From assembly GCA_016715425.1 (NCBI GenBank), contig JADKAC010000006.1, positions 61,321 to 125,320 of the forward strand: 64,000 bases of DNA, read 5' to 3'. The notes beneath the pieces were generated by a model. That model was given only the letters and a program-made list of their open reading frames with translations, did no database searches and had not been told where the DNA came from. Shown here piece by piece: positions 9,903 to 18,981 of the stretch (position 1 is its first letter; every line of letters starts with the position of its first letter). The position numbers and the translations under genes are program-made. Source of the stretch: Bacteroidota bacterium. Lineage in GTDB: Bacteria > Bacteroidota > Bacteroidia > Chitinophagales > BACL12.

Positions 9903-10370
9903 ATGGTAAAAATTTATACAGATGGTGCTGCAAAGGGAAATCCCGGGCCAGGTGGTTATGGTGCAATTTTGCGTTATGGCAATCATGAAATGGAATTAAG
10001 CGCAGGTTATCGCCTTACCACCAACAATCGCATGGAGCTACTTGCAGTGATTACTGCATTAGAAAAATTGAATCGTAATCCATTAGATATTACAATATAT
10101 TCCGATTCAAAATATGTGGTGGATGCGGTTGCAAAAGGTTGGGTTTTTGGTTGGGAGAAAAAAGGATTTAAAGGAAAAAAGAATCCGGATTTATGGAAGC
10201 GATTTTTAAAATTATTTCGCATGCATACTATTCATTTTGTTTGGATTCGTGGCCATAACGGACATCCTGAAAATGAGCGTTGCGATGTATTAGCTGTGGA
10301 AGCCAGTGAAAGCAACAACTTATTAATTGATACTTATTATGAAGAAAGTGGAAACAATCTATTCGATTAA
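9903..10370 (+). CDS. rnhA: ribonuclease HI
   Basis: Degrades the RNA strand of RNA-DNA hybrids (R-loops, Okazaki primers). At 155 residues it matches the bacterial family length. The four metal-binding acidic residues are visible: Asp7 (IYTDGAAKGNPGPGGYGA), Glu45 (NNRMELLAV), Asp68 (YSDSKYVVD) and Asp128 (NERCDVLA), with the flexible catalytic His118 in RGHNGHPEN. The basic handle region (GWEKKGFKGKKNPDLW) is present. Its stop overlaps the convergent fbp stop by four bases (TTAA, 10367-10370). Confidence 0.96.
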   Translation: MVKIYTDGAAKGNPGPGGYGAILRYGNHEMELSAGYRLTTNNRMELLAVITALEKLNRNPLDITIYSDSKYVVDAVAKGWVFGWEKKGFKGKKNPDLWKRFLKLFRMHTIHFVWIRGHNGHPENERCDVLAVEASESNNLLIDTYYEESGNNLFD

Positions 10371-11389
10371 TTCACTTTGGCAGTTGCTTCCTTATGTTGC
10401 TTGATAAATTGCTCTGCTTGTGCCACCATTTCTGATGAACCGATATATAGAGGAACCCGCTGATGCAATTCTTTTGGCTCCACATCCAGAATGCGTTTTG
10501 TTCCTGTAGATGCAACACCGCCGGCTTGTTCTGCAATATATCCCAATGGATTACACTCATATAATAATCTCAACTTTCCTTTTGGTGATTTCGCCGTTTC
10601 CGGATAAATATAAATTCCGCCCTTCAACATATTGCGATGAAAATCTGCAACTAATGAACCGATGTATCTTGATGTATATGGACGCTTTGTAGCAATATCT
10701 TCTTCCTGACAATATTTAATATATTGCTTTACGCCTTCGGGAAAATGCACATAATTTCCTTCGTTAATAGAATAGATTAATCCGGTTTTAGGAATGCGAA
10801 TTAATGGATGCGATAAACAAAATTCACCGATTGAAGGATCGAGAGTAAATCCATTTACACCTTTACCTGTGGTATAAACCAACATTGTGGAAGAACCATA
10901 AATTACATATCCGGCAGCAACTTGCTCACTACCTTTTTGTAAGAAATCATCTATCACTGCCGGTCCGGAAAAAGATAATCTGCGATAGATAGAAAAGATG
11001 GTTCCGATGGAAACATTCACATCAATATTTGAAGAGCCATCTAATGGATCTATCAGCACTACATATTTTCCATTTTTTGAAATAGCACCATTCAATCCAA
11101 TAAATTCATCATTCTCCTCTGATGCAATTCCGCACACTTCTCCCCCGGCATTCAGCGCTTGAATAAATTGATTGTTTGCATACACATCCAATTTTTGTTG
11201 TTGTTCGCCTTGTATATTTTCACTGCCTTCTGCACCCAGAATATCTACCAAACCCGCTTTATTCACTTCACGGTTTACAATCTTTGATGCAATACTGATA
11301 TCGCTTAATAATCTTGTTAATTCTCCTGTAGCATACGGAAAATCCGACTGGCGTTCCACTATAAATTCAACTAAAGTTTTTGGTCTCAT
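10367..11389 (-). CDS. fbp: fructose-1,6-bisphosphatase class I
   Basis: Hydrolyses fructose-1,6-bisphosphate to fructose-6-phosphate in gluconeogenesis. Contains the metal-site motif LIDPLDGSSNIDVN and the C-terminal substrate region ETAKSPKGKLRLLYECNPLG. Translation is taken from the ATG at 11389 (340 residues, MRPKTLVEFIVERQ), matching the family; an in-frame extension to 11452 would run through the promoter (TAACTTTG, 11407-11414) and is rejected. Convergent with rnhA and divergent from the acetyltransferase gene. Confidence 0.95.
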   Translation of the reverse strand: MRPKTLVEFIVERQSDFPYATGELTRLLSDISIASKIVNREVNKAGLVDILGAEGSENIQGEQQQKLDVYANNQFIQALNAGGEVCGIASEENDEFIGLNGAISKNGKYVVLIDPLDGSSNIDVNVSIGTIFSIYRRLSFSGPAVIDDFLQKGSEQVAAGYVIYGSSTMLVYTTGKGVNGFTLDPSIGEFCLSHPLIRIPKTGLIYSINEGNYVHFPEGVKQYIKYCQEEDIATKRPYTSRYIGSLVADFHRNMLKGGIYIYPETAKSPKGKLRLLYECNPLGYIAEQAGGVASTGTKRILDVEPKELHQRVPLYIGSSEMVAQAEQFIKQHKEATAKVN

Positions 11390-11406
11390 ACTTTTTATAT
11401 CTGGTT

Positions 11407-11414
11407 CAAAGTTA
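11407..11414 (-). promoter_or_regulatory. fbp promoter -7 element
   Basis: TAACTTTG on the minus strand matches the Bacteroidota sigma-ABfr -7 consensus TAnnTTTG. Transcription from it would begin about 10 nt before the ATG at 11389, which supports that start. No convincing -33 element was defined. Confidence 0.5.
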
Positions 11415-11477
11415 AGTAAATCAATACCCCCGATATGATGAAAATTAAACAAAAATATGGTTGCCTAACTTTATGCA

Positions 11478-11966
11478 ATGCAAATATGGATTAGACAAGC
11501 CCTTACAAAAGATATGTTGCAGGTGCACCGATTAGTACAAGAACTGGCCGCATTTGAAAATGCACCATCAGAAGTTATCACTACACCTCAGCAATATATT
11601 ACCGATGGATTTGATGAAAAGAGGTTTAAAGTAATAGTTGCTGAAGACACTACTTTACCTCCGGAAAAATCAATTATTGGTATTGCTTTTTATTATTGGG
11701 CATATTCCACATGGAGAGGAAAATATATTTGGTTGGAAGATTTAATAGTTACAGAAAATTACAGACAATCCGGTGTGGGAAGTTTATTGTTTAAAGAAAT
11801 AATTCGCACGGCAAAATACGAAGGTGCTATGTTACTGAAATGGCAAGTGCTGGATTGGAATACGCCTGCAATAAAATTCTATGAGAAAATAAATGCGCAA
11901 CATGATGCAGAATGGTTGACTTATAGAATCAATCAAACAGATTTTGATAGTGCATTAAATAACTAA
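11478..11966 (+). CDS. GNAT family N-acetyltransferase
   Basis: 162 residues with the GNAT fold: an acetyl-CoA pyrophosphate-binding loop near YRQSGVGSLLFKEI (about 95-108), a preceding strand YIWLEDLIVTENY and the C-terminal NTPAIKFYEKINA. The pattern WRGKYIWLEDLIV plus W..LDWNTPA is like the diamine/spermidine (SAT-type) and thialysine acetyltransferases, so a small amine substrate is plausible. It lies 30 bp ahead of aspartate kinase on the same strand. Confidence 0.85.
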   Translation: MQIWIRQALTKDMLQVHRLVQELAAFENAPSEVITTPQQYITDGFDEKRFKVIVAEDTTLPPEKSIIGIAFYYWAYSTWRGKYIWLEDLIVTENYRQSGVGSLLFKEIIRTAKYEGAMLLKWQVLDWNTPAIKFYEKINAQHDAEWLTYRINQTDFDSALNN

Positions 11967-11995
11967 GTAATTTTTACAGGCTTATTTTTACAACA

Positions 11996-13258
11996 ATGAA
12001 AGTTTTTAAGTTTGGTGGTGCCAGCGTAAAAGATGCAGAAGGTATTCGCAATGTGGGTAGAATATTACAGATGTTCGAAAATGAAAATATTGTAATAATT
12101 GTTTCTGCAATGGGAAAAACAACAAATGCATTGGAGCAAATTGCAGAGCTTGCTTTTAATGAAAAAGATTTTGATGACGCATTAAATATATTGATTCAAA
12201 ATCATCAGCAAATTATTTCTGCATTGCAAATAGATTTTAATATTGAACACTACAAACAATTAATTCAAACTCAACTTTCACAATCAAAACAATTCAGCTA
12301 TCCGAAATTTTATGATCAGGTGGTGAGTATTGGTGAAATTATTTCTTCTGCAATTCTGAGTTCTTATTTAAATCATGCTGCAATAAATAATACATGGTTA
12401 GATGTGCGCACTGTAATTCATACAGATGAAACATGGCGTGAAGGAATTGTAGATTGGGATAAAACTAATGTATCATGTACTACAATTCTTCCTGCATTAT
12501 TAGAAAAAGGACATGTGGTTACACAGGGTTTTATCGGCGGAACATCTTCGGGATTAGTTACCACATTAGGCCGTGAAGGTTCTGATTTTACGGGTGCTGT
12601 TTTTTCGAATTGTTTAAATGCAGAAGGTCTTTGGATTTGGAAAGATGTGCCCGGTGTACTCACTGCAGATCCAAAAGAATTTCCGTTTAAAACACAGTTG
12701 CATGAACTCACTTATTATGAAGCAGTGGAGATGACTTATTATGGTGCGCAGGTAATTCATCCAAAAACAATTAAGCCATTACAGAACAAACAAATTCCAT
12801 TATATGTACGCTCATTTATAAATCCAGAAGCAGCAGGAACTAGAATTTATGCGGATGATTCTGATAAAACATATCCGCCAATAATTGTATTGAAAAAAAA
12901 TCAATTACTGATGTCTGTCAAGGCAAATGATTTTTCTTTTATTGCAGAAAATAATCTCAGTAATATTTATAATTTATTTGCTGACTATAAAGTAAAAGCA
13001 AATATGATACAAACGGCAGCACTCAGTTTTTCAGCAGTGGTTGACAACAATCCTTATACATTAAATCCACTGTTCGAAAAGTTAGCTGAAGAATATGAAA
13101 TATTGACAAATGACAATTTACAATTGCTTACCATCCGACATTACACTGGGGAAATAATTGAAGAATTAACCAAAGGAAAAGAAATTTTATTGGAACAACG
13201 ATCACGACAAACAATTCAGTTTTTAATCAGCGATCAGCGTAGGGGCGATTCAAAATAG
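11996..13258 (+). CDS. lysC: aspartate kinase
   Basis: Phosphorylates aspartate at the entry to lysine, threonine, methionine and diaminopimelate synthesis. The 420-residue protein starts with the kinase motif KFGGASV (residues 5-11), has the nucleotide/aspartate site motifs TTLGREGSDFTGAVFS and EMTYYGAQVIHPKTI, and ends in ACT-type regulatory sequence (from about 300, where lysine or threonine feedback would act). No fused homoserine dehydrogenase. Its 3' end overlaps the convergent membrane-protein gene by 32 bp. Confidence 0.93.
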   Translation: MKVFKFGGASVKDAEGIRNVGRILQMFENENIVIIVSAMGKTTNALEQIAELAFNEKDFDDALNILIQNHQQIISALQIDFNIEHYKQLIQTQLSQSKQFSYPKFYDQVVSIGEIISSAILSSYLNHAAINNTWLDVRTVIHTDETWREGIVDWDKTNVSCTTILPALLEKGHVVTQGFIGGTSSGLVTTLGREGSDFTGAVFSNCLNAEGLWIWKDVPGVLTADPKEFPFKTQLHELTYYEAVEMTYYGAQVIHPKTIKPLQNKQIPLYVRSFINPEAAGTRIYADDSDKTYPPIIVLKKNQLLMSVKANDFSFIAENNLSNIYNLFADYKVKANMIQTAALSFSAVVDNNPYTLNPLFEKLAEEYEILTNDNLQLLTIRHYTGEIIEELTKGKEILLEQRSRQTIQFLISDQRRGDSK

Positions 13259-13730
13259 CATCTGCAATTATAATATCTCTTAAATCAATTATTGGGGTTA
13301 TAGTATTTACATCTTCCGCATAATAATTTTGAATTTTTTCTTCCAGATGTCTGTTTTCTGCATCATGTTCCTTACGTCGTTGCTTCCTAACATACTCTTC
13401 ATACTCCATGCTCTTACGCTTCTCATCCATTGAAAAGATATCCTTACCCTTCACTAATTCTTGCTTGTTGGAATTTTGATGTTTATTGGCTTTAATAGTT
13501 TTCGCTACAACAGGTTTTGGATTTACTACCTCTGGTCGTTCAATAGATTCCGCACGGCGTTGTAACTCACGCAATACTTCTTCCATTGCATTCTTTGGTC
13601 GCCTTTCCGTCTCCACAGGTTTACCCGCTTTCTTGTTCAGTTCCGCTTCTCGTTTTTTCTTGTTATTAAAACTTGAAAATATAAACCAGATAATCGCAAC
13701 AACTACCCATATAATTGACTGAATATCCAT
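13227..13730 (-). CDS. small membrane-anchored charged protein, unknown function
   Basis: 167 residues: an N-terminal membrane helix (IQSIIWVVVAIIWFIFSSF, residues 3-21), then a very basic/acidic, probably coiled region with EEVLRELQRRAESIE and EEYVRKQRRKEHDAENRHLEEKIQNYY. Ends with a short hydrophobic segment LRDIIIADAILNRPY. Overlaps the end of aspartate kinase tail to tail. Unnamed but typical of Bacteroidota; function unknown. Confidence 0.7.
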   Translation of the reverse strand: MDIQSIIWVVVAIIWFIFSSFNNKKKREAELNKKAGKPVETERRPKNAMEEVLRELQRRAESIERPEVVNPKPVVAKTIKANKHQNSNKQELVKGKDIFSMDEKRKSMEYEEYVRKQRRKEHDAENRHLEEKIQNYYAEDVNTITPIIDLRDIIIADAILNRPYADR

Positions 13731-13739
13731 AGTGGTTTA

Positions 13740-13861
13740 AAGATAAGGGATAAATGGTGAATTGTGAATTGTGAGTAGTGAGTGAAAAAAATATGCAATT
13801 GGCAATAAGCAAAAGTCAATGGTAAATGGTGAATGGTAAATGGTCACTCATTTCTGATTAC
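13740..13861. repeat. low-complexity intergenic word repeats (GGTGAATG family)
   Basis: Degenerate tandem words such as GGTGAATTGTGAATTGTGAG, GCAATTGGCAATAAGC and GGTAAATGGTGAATGGTAAA fill the space between the membrane-protein start and the EamA stop. The same words recur at 29.64-29.94 kb, and as reverse complements near 40.5 and 55.6 kb. Confidence 0.7.
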
Positions 13862-14791
13862 TCATTTCTGTCCACTCTCATATTCAGAAATCTTATTACG
13901 CTTCCCAAGCAATACTAATAAAACCCCTGCTACAATTATTGCAGAACTTACAATCTGTATCGCTAACACCTGCTCGTTAAGAAATAGTGCCGCAAAAAAA
14001 GCACTGAATATAGGAAGCGTATTATAAATGGTTGCTGCTTTTGTTGAGCCTATTTCAACAACAGATTTATTCCACAGATAATAGGAAATTATGGAAGGTC
14101 CCACACCTATAAAAATAAACTGCAACGTAGAGGAAGTTGTAAATTTTAATGGTAAAGATGAGCTCATTAAATCTATAATGAAAAATGGAATTAACATGAA
14201 TACACCTAATATGAATGTGGAAGATAAAAAAGAAAGGTTACCCAGAGCAGGATTCTTTTTTCTTAGTAAGGAAGAATAAAAAGCAAAAATACTGGCAGCT
14301 ACCGCCATCCATAAATCTCCTCTGTTAAATTCAAGTTCAAGAATTTTTTCCGGGTTTCCTTTAGAAAGTAACACGAGTAACCCAACAAGAAGAATGATGA
14401 ATCCAATCGTTTGATTCCGTGTAATGATTTCTTTGTAAAACATCCAATTGAAAAAGACTACATAAATGGGAGCTGTAATGGCGAAGAGTGATAAATTAAA
14501 TGCAGAAGTGGTGTGGGCAGCAAGATATATCAGTGTATTAAAAACAGTAACCCCCGTTAATGACAACACAAGGATGAGTCGCCATTGCGCTATTAACAGC
14601 TTGAAGTCTCGCTTCAAATGAGGTAGTGCAAAAGGAAGAATTACTACGGTGGCAATTAACCATCGAAAAAATGAAATTGAAACAGGAGAATACGATGCAT
14701 TTAAATCCCGTGCTACAATAAAATTACCTGACCAAATAAGAGTTGCCAATAAAGCTAATATGTATCCGGAGTGTGTTTTAAAATTATTCAT
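13862..14791 (-). CDS. EamA (DMT superfamily) transporter
   Basis: 309 residues with ten hydrophobic segments in two similar halves, the EamA/RhaT pattern of the drug/metabolite transporter superfamily. Diagnostic stretches are GYILALLATLIWSGNFIVAR at the N-terminus, FFRWLIATVVILPFAL, and in the second half TKAATIYNTLPIFSAFFAAL followed by FLNEQVLAIQIVSSAIIVAG. An inner-membrane exporter of a small metabolite is likely; substrate unknown. Confidence 0.9.
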   Translation of the reverse strand: MNNFKTHSGYILALLATLIWSGNFIVARDLNASYSPVSISFFRWLIATVVILPFALPHLKRDFKLLIAQWRLILVLSLTGVTVFNTLIYLAAHTTSAFNLSLFAITAPIYVVFFNWMFYKEIITRNQTIGFIILLVGLLVLLSKGNPEKILELEFNRGDLWMAVAASIFAFYSSLLRKKNPALGNLSFLSSTFILGVFMLIPFFIIDLMSSSLPLKFTTSSTLQFIFIGVGPSIISYYLWNKSVVEIGSTKAATIYNTLPIFSAFFAALFLNEQVLAIQIVSSAIIVAGVLLVLLGKRNKISEYESGQK

Positions 14792-14917
14792 AAATAAAAT
14801 TCAGCGGCAAATATGGTTTTCATCAAGACTCACTTCATAGTTTGCCATAATTATTTTCCAATCAGCAAATAGAAAAGTTTCTTTCATTTTATCTTTAATA
14901 TGTTTTTCGATGATTAT

Positions 14918-15616
14918 TTAAATTTTTAAAGAAGACATACCACCATCTACATGTAGAATTTGACCTGTTATCCAAGCTGCTTTAGAAGATAGTAAAAACG
15001 CCGCCATATTTGCAATGTCCTCTGTGGAGCCAATTCTTTTTAAAGGATGACGCAGTGCATTGGCTTCTTTCTTTTGTTCGGTATTTAACAAGAACGCCGC
15101 CAAGGGTGTATCCGTTAAGGAAGGTGCAATACAATTCACTCTAATGGCAGGAGCAAATTCAGCCGCAAGTGCTTTCGCTAATCCTTCAATTGCACCCTTA
15201 GAAGTGGCCACCTGCGTGTGAAATGGCAGGCCGGTTTGAACAGCAACTGTAGAGAATAAAACTATAGATGCATTTTTAGATTTCTTTAATCTTGGTAATA
15301 CTTGTTGAATAATTTTAATAGCTCCGATTACCTGAAGTTTATAATCCATTTCAAAATCTATGGGTTTTATTCTTTCAAAAGGTTTAAGATTAATACTTCC
15401 CGGGCAGTAAATTAATCCTGCCAATTCATCGGGTAAAAAATCTAATGAAAATGTTTCCTCCAAAACATTTAAAGGATGAAAATCAATATCAGGCTTTTCA
15501 TTCTTAGGTTCATTTTTGTTATAAGTTGCAATTATATGATTGCCTGTCTGAGAAAGTTGATTAGCGAGTTCCTGGCCTATACCACTAGAGCCTCCGATAA
15601 TTAAATAATTTTGCAT
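14918..15616 (-). CDS. short-chain dehydrogenase/reductase (SDR)
   Basis: 232 residues from the ATG at 15616 (MQNYLIIGGSSGIGQELA). An upstream in-frame start at 15679 would add 21 residues before the Rossmann fold and is less likely. The NAD(P) glycine motif GGSSGIG is at residues 8-14. The catalytic Ser is in VLFSTVAVQTGL; the usual YxxxK tyrosine is not obvious, with T..ATSKGAIEGLAKALAAEF in its place (position of Tyr occupied differently). The C-terminus WITGQILHVDGG is classical. The lack of the canonical Tyr makes this an atypical SDR. Confidence 0.85.
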   Translation of the reverse strand: MQNYLIIGGSSGIGQELANQLSQTGNHIIATYNKNEPKNEKPDIDFHPLNVLEETFSLDFLPDELAGLIYCPGSINLKPFERIKPIDFEMDYKLQVIGAIKIIQQVLPRLKKSKNASIVLFSTVAVQTGLPFHTQVATSKGAIEGLAKALAAEFAPAIRVNCIAPSLTDTPLAAFLLNTEQKKEANALRHPLKRIGSTEDIANMAAFLLSSKAAWITGQILHVDGGMSSLKI

Positions 15617-15805
15617 AGTTGTTTTAATAATTTTTCCCAGCTTCGCTAAATAAATGTAAACGCTATCCAGAAAAGCCAATTAAATTTAGAGGTGAATATA
15701 GAGTGTACTTTTTTAAGAAATTATTATTCCCATAACACACCACTTTTGAATAATGTTTACTTTTAATATTCTAATGTTGGCAATAAATAAAATTACTATG
15801 ATGTA

Positions 15806-16906
15806 ATGTTGAATAAATTATTATTTATGTTGTGTATCATTCTGATTGCTTCATGCCAATCGCAGAAAGAAAACGATATAAACAAAATAGCGCTGTTTGA
15901 GAATGAATTAGATTCTTTACGCATAGCATATAAAATACCCGGCATGAGCGTAGGTATTTCTATCAATGATTCTATACAACTTATTACAGGATTTGGTCTG
16001 GCAAACGTGGAGCAAAATATCCCAATGTCAGGAAATACCCCTTTGCGAATTGCTTCATTAACCAAACCCATTTTTTCAACAATCTTAATGCATCTTGCAG
16101 AAGAAAATAAAATTGATTTAGATTGGAAGATTAAAGATTATTATCCTGACTATTTAGGAAGTTGCAGCAGAATTCTTGGATATTTCAATGAAGAAATGCC
16201 GGAGTATTCCTTTCTGTTAAATGAATATCATCCGGAACGTAATGACATTTTAATAAAACATCATTTATCACATACGGCTGAAAATATTCCGGGTACAAAA
16301 TATAAATACAATGGATTTCTTTTTGGTATGTTATCCGATGTGGTACAAACTGCTACTAAAATAACATTTGATAAATGGGTGGACAGTTTAGTAATTGAAA
16401 AACTACAATTAAAACATTCCGCATCTTCTTAATTGGACTCTTCAAAAAAATTAATGTTGGAAGAAATTGCCTTACCCTATAAAGTGGATGACAACGGAAA
16501 TTTTGTAAGAGTTGATTTTCCTGATCCGGATTTAAACGCAGGTGCCGGACTTGTATTTTCTGCTCATGACTTATTACTTTTTGATAATGCATTTAACAAT
16601 AATAAGATTATATCACAAGCAAGTAAGGAGAAAATGCTTACTCCTTTTGAGTTGATAGATAAAAGCATTTCACCCTATGGTTATGGTTGGTTTATACAGA
16701 AATACAAAGGTTACACTTTAGTCTGGCATTATGGTTTACAACCCGACGCTTATTCAGGATTATATCTTAAAGTGCTAGAAAAGAATTTGACTCTGGTGAT
16801 TTTGACAAATAGCCAAAACTTAAGCTCTCCCTTTAATTTAGAAAAGGGCAATGTGTTGAATTCAGAGTTTGCAAAAGTATTTCTCAATATATTTCTGAAT
16901 AAATAA
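15806..16906 (+). pseudogene. beta-lactamase-family serine hydrolase interrupted by an in-frame stop
   Basis: Two pieces in the same frame, separated only by the TAA at 16430-16432, read as one 366-residue serine hydrolase of the class C beta-lactamase/D-alanyl-D-alanine peptidase type. The first piece has a lipoprotein signal (lipobox LIASC, Cys17) and the catalytic SLTK (Ser84, Lys87) plus a YKYN segment that can be the Tyr-x-Asn motif; the second piece carries the HYG triad-like WHYGLQPDAYSGLY. All catalytic motifs survive, so the lesion is either very recent, a sequence error or, less likely, a readthrough site. Next gene (CPBP) follows after 9 bp. Confidence 0.75.
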
Positions 16907-16915
16907 TCTGGCAGA

Positions 16916-17713
16916 ATGAAATCAAATAAAACAATAAAAAATCTAATAATTGTAGCCCTAAGTTTTATAGCATTCTATTTACTATTTCAAAATTTTAAAA
17001 CAATAAAAGTTGAATTAGATTCTATTACACATCAGGGTATAATAAGTTATATCGCAACCTATTTTTTAATTGGTATTCCCATATTTATCGGTACATGGAT
17101 TATAAATAAAAACAGAAATATTTTAAAGTATCTCGGACTCTCTGAAAGTATGTTTACAGGAATATGGACAAGTGCATTATTTACTTTACCGATGTTTGCC
17201 GGAGGATTAATTTTCTTCAACTTAAGCAATGAAATTGAAGTTCAAGACTTGATAGCAGGAACTCTCATTGCTGGCTTCATGGAGGAACTATATTACAGAG
17301 GCTTTTTGTTTGGACAGCTTTTTAAAAATACCCGATTGGGTTTTATACCCTCCATATTTTTGGGTGCATTAATATTTGCTTCCGGACATCTATATCAAAG
17401 CCAAGACTTAAATGAGCTTGTAGGAATTTTTTCAGTTACGTTTATGGGAGCAGTATTATTTGCATGGCTTTTTGCGGAATGGAATTATAATTTATGGGTA
17501 CCCATATTCACACATACATTTATGAATCTTTCCTGGATGTTATTTGATAGTGGCACGACAGCACTTGGCGGAATAACCGCAAATATATTCAGAGCACTCA
17601 CCATTGCTATCGCTATTTTATTTACTATCAATTACAAGAAACGCCATAACTTACCCTTCGAAATAAACAGAAAAACATTGCTGTTGAAAAGAAATAATGA
17701 TCAAAAAAATTAA
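16916..17713 (+). CDS. CPBP family intramembrane glutamic endopeptidase
   Basis: 265 residues with about seven or eight membrane segments. The CPBP (Abi/Rce1-type) catalytic motif is FMEELYYRGF with Glu123, Glu124 and Arg128; two later histidine motifs are ASGHLYQSQ and FTHTFMNLSWMLF. Members process prenylated or peptide substrates in membranes and some act in bacteriocin self-immunity. It follows the interrupted serine hydrolase by 9 bp, so a joint peptidoglycan or peptide function is possible but not shown. Confidence 0.88.
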   Translation: MKSNKTIKNLIIVALSFIAFYLLFQNFKTIKVELDSITHQGIISYIATYFLIGIPIFIGTWIINKNRNILKYLGLSESMFTGIWTSALFTLPMFAGGLIFFNLSNEIEVQDLIAGTLIAGFMEELYYRGFLFGQLFKNTRLGFIPSIFLGALIFASGHLYQSQDLNELVGIFSVTFMGAVLFAWLFAEWNYNLWVPIFTHTFMNLSWMLFDSGTTALGGITANIFRALTIAIAILFTINYKKRHNLPFEINRKTLLLKRNNDQKN

Positions 17714-17849
17714 ACCACAATTTTGATAGAGTTATATAAAATATAATTTTCTCTTATTGCTATCCAACATTTAAAATTTAAAGTTGTTAGCTTAGATAGT
17801 AAACGATTTCATAAATCAAATAATTTTATAATCTAAAAAAACATAAATC

Positions 17850-18089
17850 ATGTCAGAAGAAGTGCAATTAGTACCCAACAATTCCCTGATTACAAAAACA
17901 CCTGAAGAAGGAAGACAATTAGCCGTTAAAATGTCCCGGCTTATAATTAAGATTACGCAGCCCGATGCGGCAATGAGAGAAAAACTGCGCCCTGTTTATG
18001 CAGGAGATGCAGCTATGCTAATTGCAATTGGACAAACAGTGGCAACTGAATTTGCAACCATTGCCGCTGCTAATAATTACTGGAAATAA
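17850..18089 (+). CDS. small protein, unknown function
   Basis: 79 residues, MSEEVQLVPNN at the start, no signal peptide. It is Ala-rich in the second half (YAGDAAMLIAIGQTVATEFA) and probably helical. The ATG at 17850 has an A-rich upstream leader. The hairpin repeat array starts about 30 bp after its stop, so it could be the last gene of a transcript that enters the array. No family recognised. Confidence 0.55.
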   Translation: MSEEVQLVPNNSLITKTPEEGRQLAVKMSRLIIKITQPDAAMREKLRPVYAGDAAMLIAIGQTVATEFATIAAANNYWK

Positions 18090-18111
18090 GAATCTTTATT
18101 TTTTTTCTTTA

Positions 18112-18911
18112 AGAATTTTCCTCCCGCTGATTGCGCTGATTTACGCAGATGTAATATTTATTTTTTTATCTGCGAATATCTGCGCTATCTGCGGGTTTAT
18201 TTTTATTCTATTTATCTGCAAGAAATTTCCTCCCGCTGATTTCACTGCTTAACAATGAATAAATATTTATCTTTGTTATCTGCGAATATCTGCGAATATC
18301 TGCGCTATCTGCGGGATTAGTTTTATTCTATTTATCTGCAAGAAATTTCCTCCCGCTGATTGCGCTGATTTACGCAGATGTATATTTATTTTTTTATCTG
18401 CGAATATCTGCGCTATCTGCGGGATTGTTTTTATTCTACCTATGTGAAAGAAATTTCCTCCCGCTGATTGCGCTGATTTACGCTGATGTATTATTTATTT
18501 TTATCTGCGAATATCTGCGAATATCTGCGCTATCTGCGGGATTAGTTTTATTCTATTTATCTGCAAGAAATTTCCTCCCGCTGATTGCGCTGATTAACGC
18601 AGATGTATTATTTGTTTTATCAGCGAATATCTGTCCCATCTGCGGGATTGTTTTTATTCTACCTATGTGAAAGAAATTTCCTCCCGCTGATTGCGCTGAT
18701 TTACGCTGATGTATTATTTATTTTTATCAGCGAATATCTGTCCCATCTGCGGGTTTATTTTTATTCTATTTATCTTTAAGAAATTTCCTTCCCCTTATTG
18801 CACTGATTAACGCTGATGTATTATTTATTTTTATCTGCGAATATCTGCGCCATCTGCGGGATTACTTTTTTACTCCCTATTTCTGCGAATATCTGCGCCA
18901 TCTGCGGGATT
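18112..18911 (+). repeat. array of seven hairpin-forming units plus a half unit
   Basis: Units begin with TTTCCTCCCGCTGATT and end with CTGCGGGATT; hairpin starts are at 18122, 18231, 18351, 18459, 18576, 18682 and 18790, giving periods of 109, 120, 108, 117, 106 and 108. The last partial copy (18882-18910) holds only the right arm. In unit 1 the left arm (18123-18150) and right arm pair at 23 of 28 positions around an AT-rich loop. Right arms are themselves built from the 10-bp word ATCTGCGAAT, duplicated in units 2 and 4. Units are joined by T-rich linkers. Open frames here are by-products of the repeat. Confidence 0.9.
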
Positions 18912-18937
18912 ATTTTTTATTTACTTAAACACATTTC

Positions 18938-18945
18938 TATTTTTG
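18938..18945 (+). promoter_or_regulatory. promoter -7 element for DUF6970-like gene
   Basis: TATTTTTG matches TAnnTTTG, 37 nt before the ATG at 18982. It lies just after the repeat array, so the downstream gene probably has its own promoter. Confidence 0.45.
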
Positions 18946-18981
18946 CAATCAAACCAAATTTAGTAAAACATAAAACCATTT

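Noticed and set aside
18112..18911. CRISPR array
   Set aside because: Repeat parts (72-86 bp) are far longer than CRISPR repeats, spacers are not unique but shared T-rich linkers, and no cas gene is nearby.
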